Shown piece after piece: positions 62,832-64,000 of a stretch of DNA of 64,000 nt; the stretch's first letter is position 1, and every line of letters starts with the position of its first letter. Made by a program: the position numbers and the translations under genes. This DNA comes from Pseudomonas protegens (GTDB lineage Bacteria; Pseudomonadota; Gammaproteobacteria; Pseudomonadales; Pseudomonadaceae): positions 4,223,001 through 4,287,000 of the forward strand of contig NZ_CP031396.1 in NCBI RefSeq assembly GCF_003363755.1. The letters are read 5' to 3'. Below the pieces are notes generated by a model, which searched no databases, had not been told where the DNA came from, and saw nothing but the letters and a program-made list of their open reading frames with translations.

Positions 62832-64000
62832 TGGCCCGTTCAATTCCGGCCATCGTCATCCTTGGCCAAGGCAGTCTCGACACCGCACGGCAGATCCAGC
62901 GGCTGTATCCCGATTCGTTGATCCACGGTCTGGCGGAACGGGTCGAAGGCGCTGATCGGATCTACCACGAATTCGGCGCCACCCTGCGCCAGCTGTATCA
63001 ACAGGACAGGCCCATCATCGCCCTGTGTGCGGCGGGTATCGTGATCCGCACCCTGGCCCCGCTGCTGCTGGAAAAAGGCGCCGAACCGCCGGTGCTGGCA
63101 GTGGCCGAAGACGGCAGCGCCGTGGTGCCGCTGCTGGGTGGCCTGGGCGGCGTCAACGTCATGGCCCGGGAAATCGCCGCGGGCCTTGGCGTGGCTGCGG
63201 CCATTACCACCAGTGGCGAACTGCGCTTTGGCACCTGCCTGCTCAACCCGCCCAGCGGTTATGCCCTGGGCGACCTGGAGCTGGGCAAGCGCTTTGTCTC
63301 CGACCTGCTGGGTGGCGAAAGCGTGCGCATCGAAGGCGCCGCGCCCTGGCTGGCCGCGGCCAAGCTGCCCGAGAACGATCAGGCCCGCCTGACCATCCGG
63401 GTCGGCTCTGCCGAGCGCGAGCCTGCGGCCAATGAGCTGCTGATCTACCCCCGCAGCGTCCTGGTCGCTTGCCGTAGCGGCCAGCTTGCTGGCGAAAGCG
63501 ATACCAGCCTCGCTACCCACATCCGTCAGGCCCTGCATCAGGCGCGCATCGCCGTGCAGTCCGTCGCCTGCCTGCTGGCGGCCGACAGTGACATGGCTGA
63601 CCGCGCCCTGCATCAGGCGGCTGCGCAACTGGGTGTGCCACTGCGTTTCCTGCCGGCCGCCGGCAGTGTCGTCGAACTGGCACAGCAAGCCGTTCCGCAG
63701 TTGCTGCCGCCGCTGAAGGTGGGGGAGGACATCGCCATCGCCGTGGCCAGCCAGCCCCTGGACCTCGAACAGATCGGCCGGCCCCGTGGGCGCCTGGCGG
63801 TGATCGGTCTTGGCCCGGGGGCAGCCGAACTCATGGTGCCGGCGGTGAAAGCCGAACTGGCCCGGGCCAACGACATCCTCGGTTATGAAACCTACGTGCG
63901 CATGGCCGGCCCGTTCCGCGCCGATCAGGTGATGCACTGCACTGACAACCGCGAAGAAATGCAGCGCGCCCGGCACGCCTTCGAACTGGCGGCCCAGGGC
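62831..64000 (+). CDS. cobJ: CbiG-CobJ fusion, precorrin-3B C17-methyltransferase (3' end outside window)
   Basis: The open frame runs from ATG 62831 to the window edge, 390 codons, so it is cut. Residues about 1-300 are CbiG-like (MARSIPAIVILGQGSLDTAR, ALCAAGIVIRTLAPLL, VVPLLGGLGGVNVMAREIA). The methyltransferase begins near residue 320 (GRLAVIGLGPGAAELM). The N-terminal fusion matches P. aeruginosa CobJ. An in-frame REP-like word at 63472-63500 encodes about residues 214-223. Confidence 0.92.
   Translation, partial: MARSIPAIVILGQGSLDTARQIQRLYPDSLIHGLAERVEGADRIYHEFGATLRQLYQQDRPIIALCAAGIVIRTLAPLLLEKGAEPPVLAVAEDGSAVVPLLGGLGGVNVMAREIAAGLGVAAAITTSGELRFGTCLLNPPSGYALGDLELGKRFVSDLLGGESVRIEGAAPWLAAAKLPENDQARLTIRVGSAEREPAANELLIYPRSVLVACRSGQLAGESDTSLATHIRQALHQARIAVQSVACLLAADSDMADRALHQAAAQLGVPLRFLPAAGSVVELAQQAVPQLLPPLKVGEDIAIAVASQPLDLEQIGRPRGRLAVIGLGPGAAELMVPAVKAELARANDILGYETYVRMAGPFRADQVMHCTDNREEMQRARHAFELAAQG
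63472..63500. repeat. In-frame REP-like element in cobJ
   Basis: CGTAGCGGCCAGCTTGCTGG followed by CGAAAGCG, the same word as intergenic REPs of this genus. It is translated as CRSGQLAGESD between the CbiG core parts. Confidence 0.7.

Overview
The window is high-GC Gammaproteobacterial DNA that fits the genus Pseudomonas, most likely the fluorescens/protegens/chlororaphis group. The evidence is the split urease locus with an embedded phosphinothricin-type acetyltransferase, a DesT-type TetR regulator, an aerobic (CobG-type) cobalamin cluster next to a TonB/ABC metal importer, and many REP/REPIN palindromes typical of that group. Gene order matches my memory of P. aeruginosa PA4865-PA4893 (urease region) and PA2903-PA2914 (cob and metal importer). 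No rRNA, tRNA, insertion sequence, prophage or CRISPR was found.

Layout. 0-4.7 kb: end of a branched-chain amino acid or urea type LivF gene, a long non-coding stretch with several DnaA-box-like words, an SDR oxidoreductase, a CDF-type transporter and an AGE-family sugar epimerase. 4.8-7.2 kb: urease accessory genes ureE-ureF-ureG-ureJ (minus strand). 7.5-17.1 kb: mixed housekeeping and accessory genes: DesT regulator, a secreted 14-residue-repeat protein, an AsmA protein, a bacterioferritin-like protein, a LysR/azoreductase/SMR group, a lipase, a DMT transporter, an AraC regulator and a PsiF protein. 17.3-29.5 kb: a two-partner secretion island (TpsB, a 3212-residue TpsA and an overlapping lipoprotein gene). 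29.6-34.9 kb: AI-2E transporter, Hsp70-like protein, cbpA-cbpM and a histidine kinase. 35-45.1 kb: one long minus-strand nitrogen operon, urtABCDE-ureD-ureA-two GNATs-ureB-ureC, with a good sigma-54 promoter in front of urtA and REPINs inside it. 45.4-50.8 kb: a tiny secreted 11-residue-repeat protein, then a metal-chelate ABC transporter and TonB receptor with a Zur-like box. 50.9-56.0 kb: a copper cluster (PepSY protein, OprC/NosA-type receptor, two DUF2946 proteins, PCuAC chaperone). 56.1-56.7 kb: a HigBA-type toxin-antitoxin pair. 56.9-64 kb: corrin-ring genes cobK-cbiD-cobL (minus) and cobG-cobH-cobI-cobJ (plus, running off the end).

How the genes work together. UrtABCDE imports urea, UreABC hydrolyses it, and UreDEFG deliver nickel; UreJ/HupE probably supplies nickel. 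The TonB receptor and ABC transporter look like a zinc-controlled metallophore importer. The copper genes form a separate uptake and handling unit. The cob genes build the corrin ring up to the hydrogenobyrinate stage.

The strongest candidate for an undescribed system is the TpsB-TpsA-lipoprotein set. The giant exoprotein ends in an alpha/beta-hydrolase domain with a GHSQG nucleophile elbow instead of a VENN-type toxin. The next gene overlaps its stop codon (ATGA) and encodes a lipoprotein. This could be a contact-dependent lipase effector with a periplasmic or outer-membrane immunity lipoprotein.
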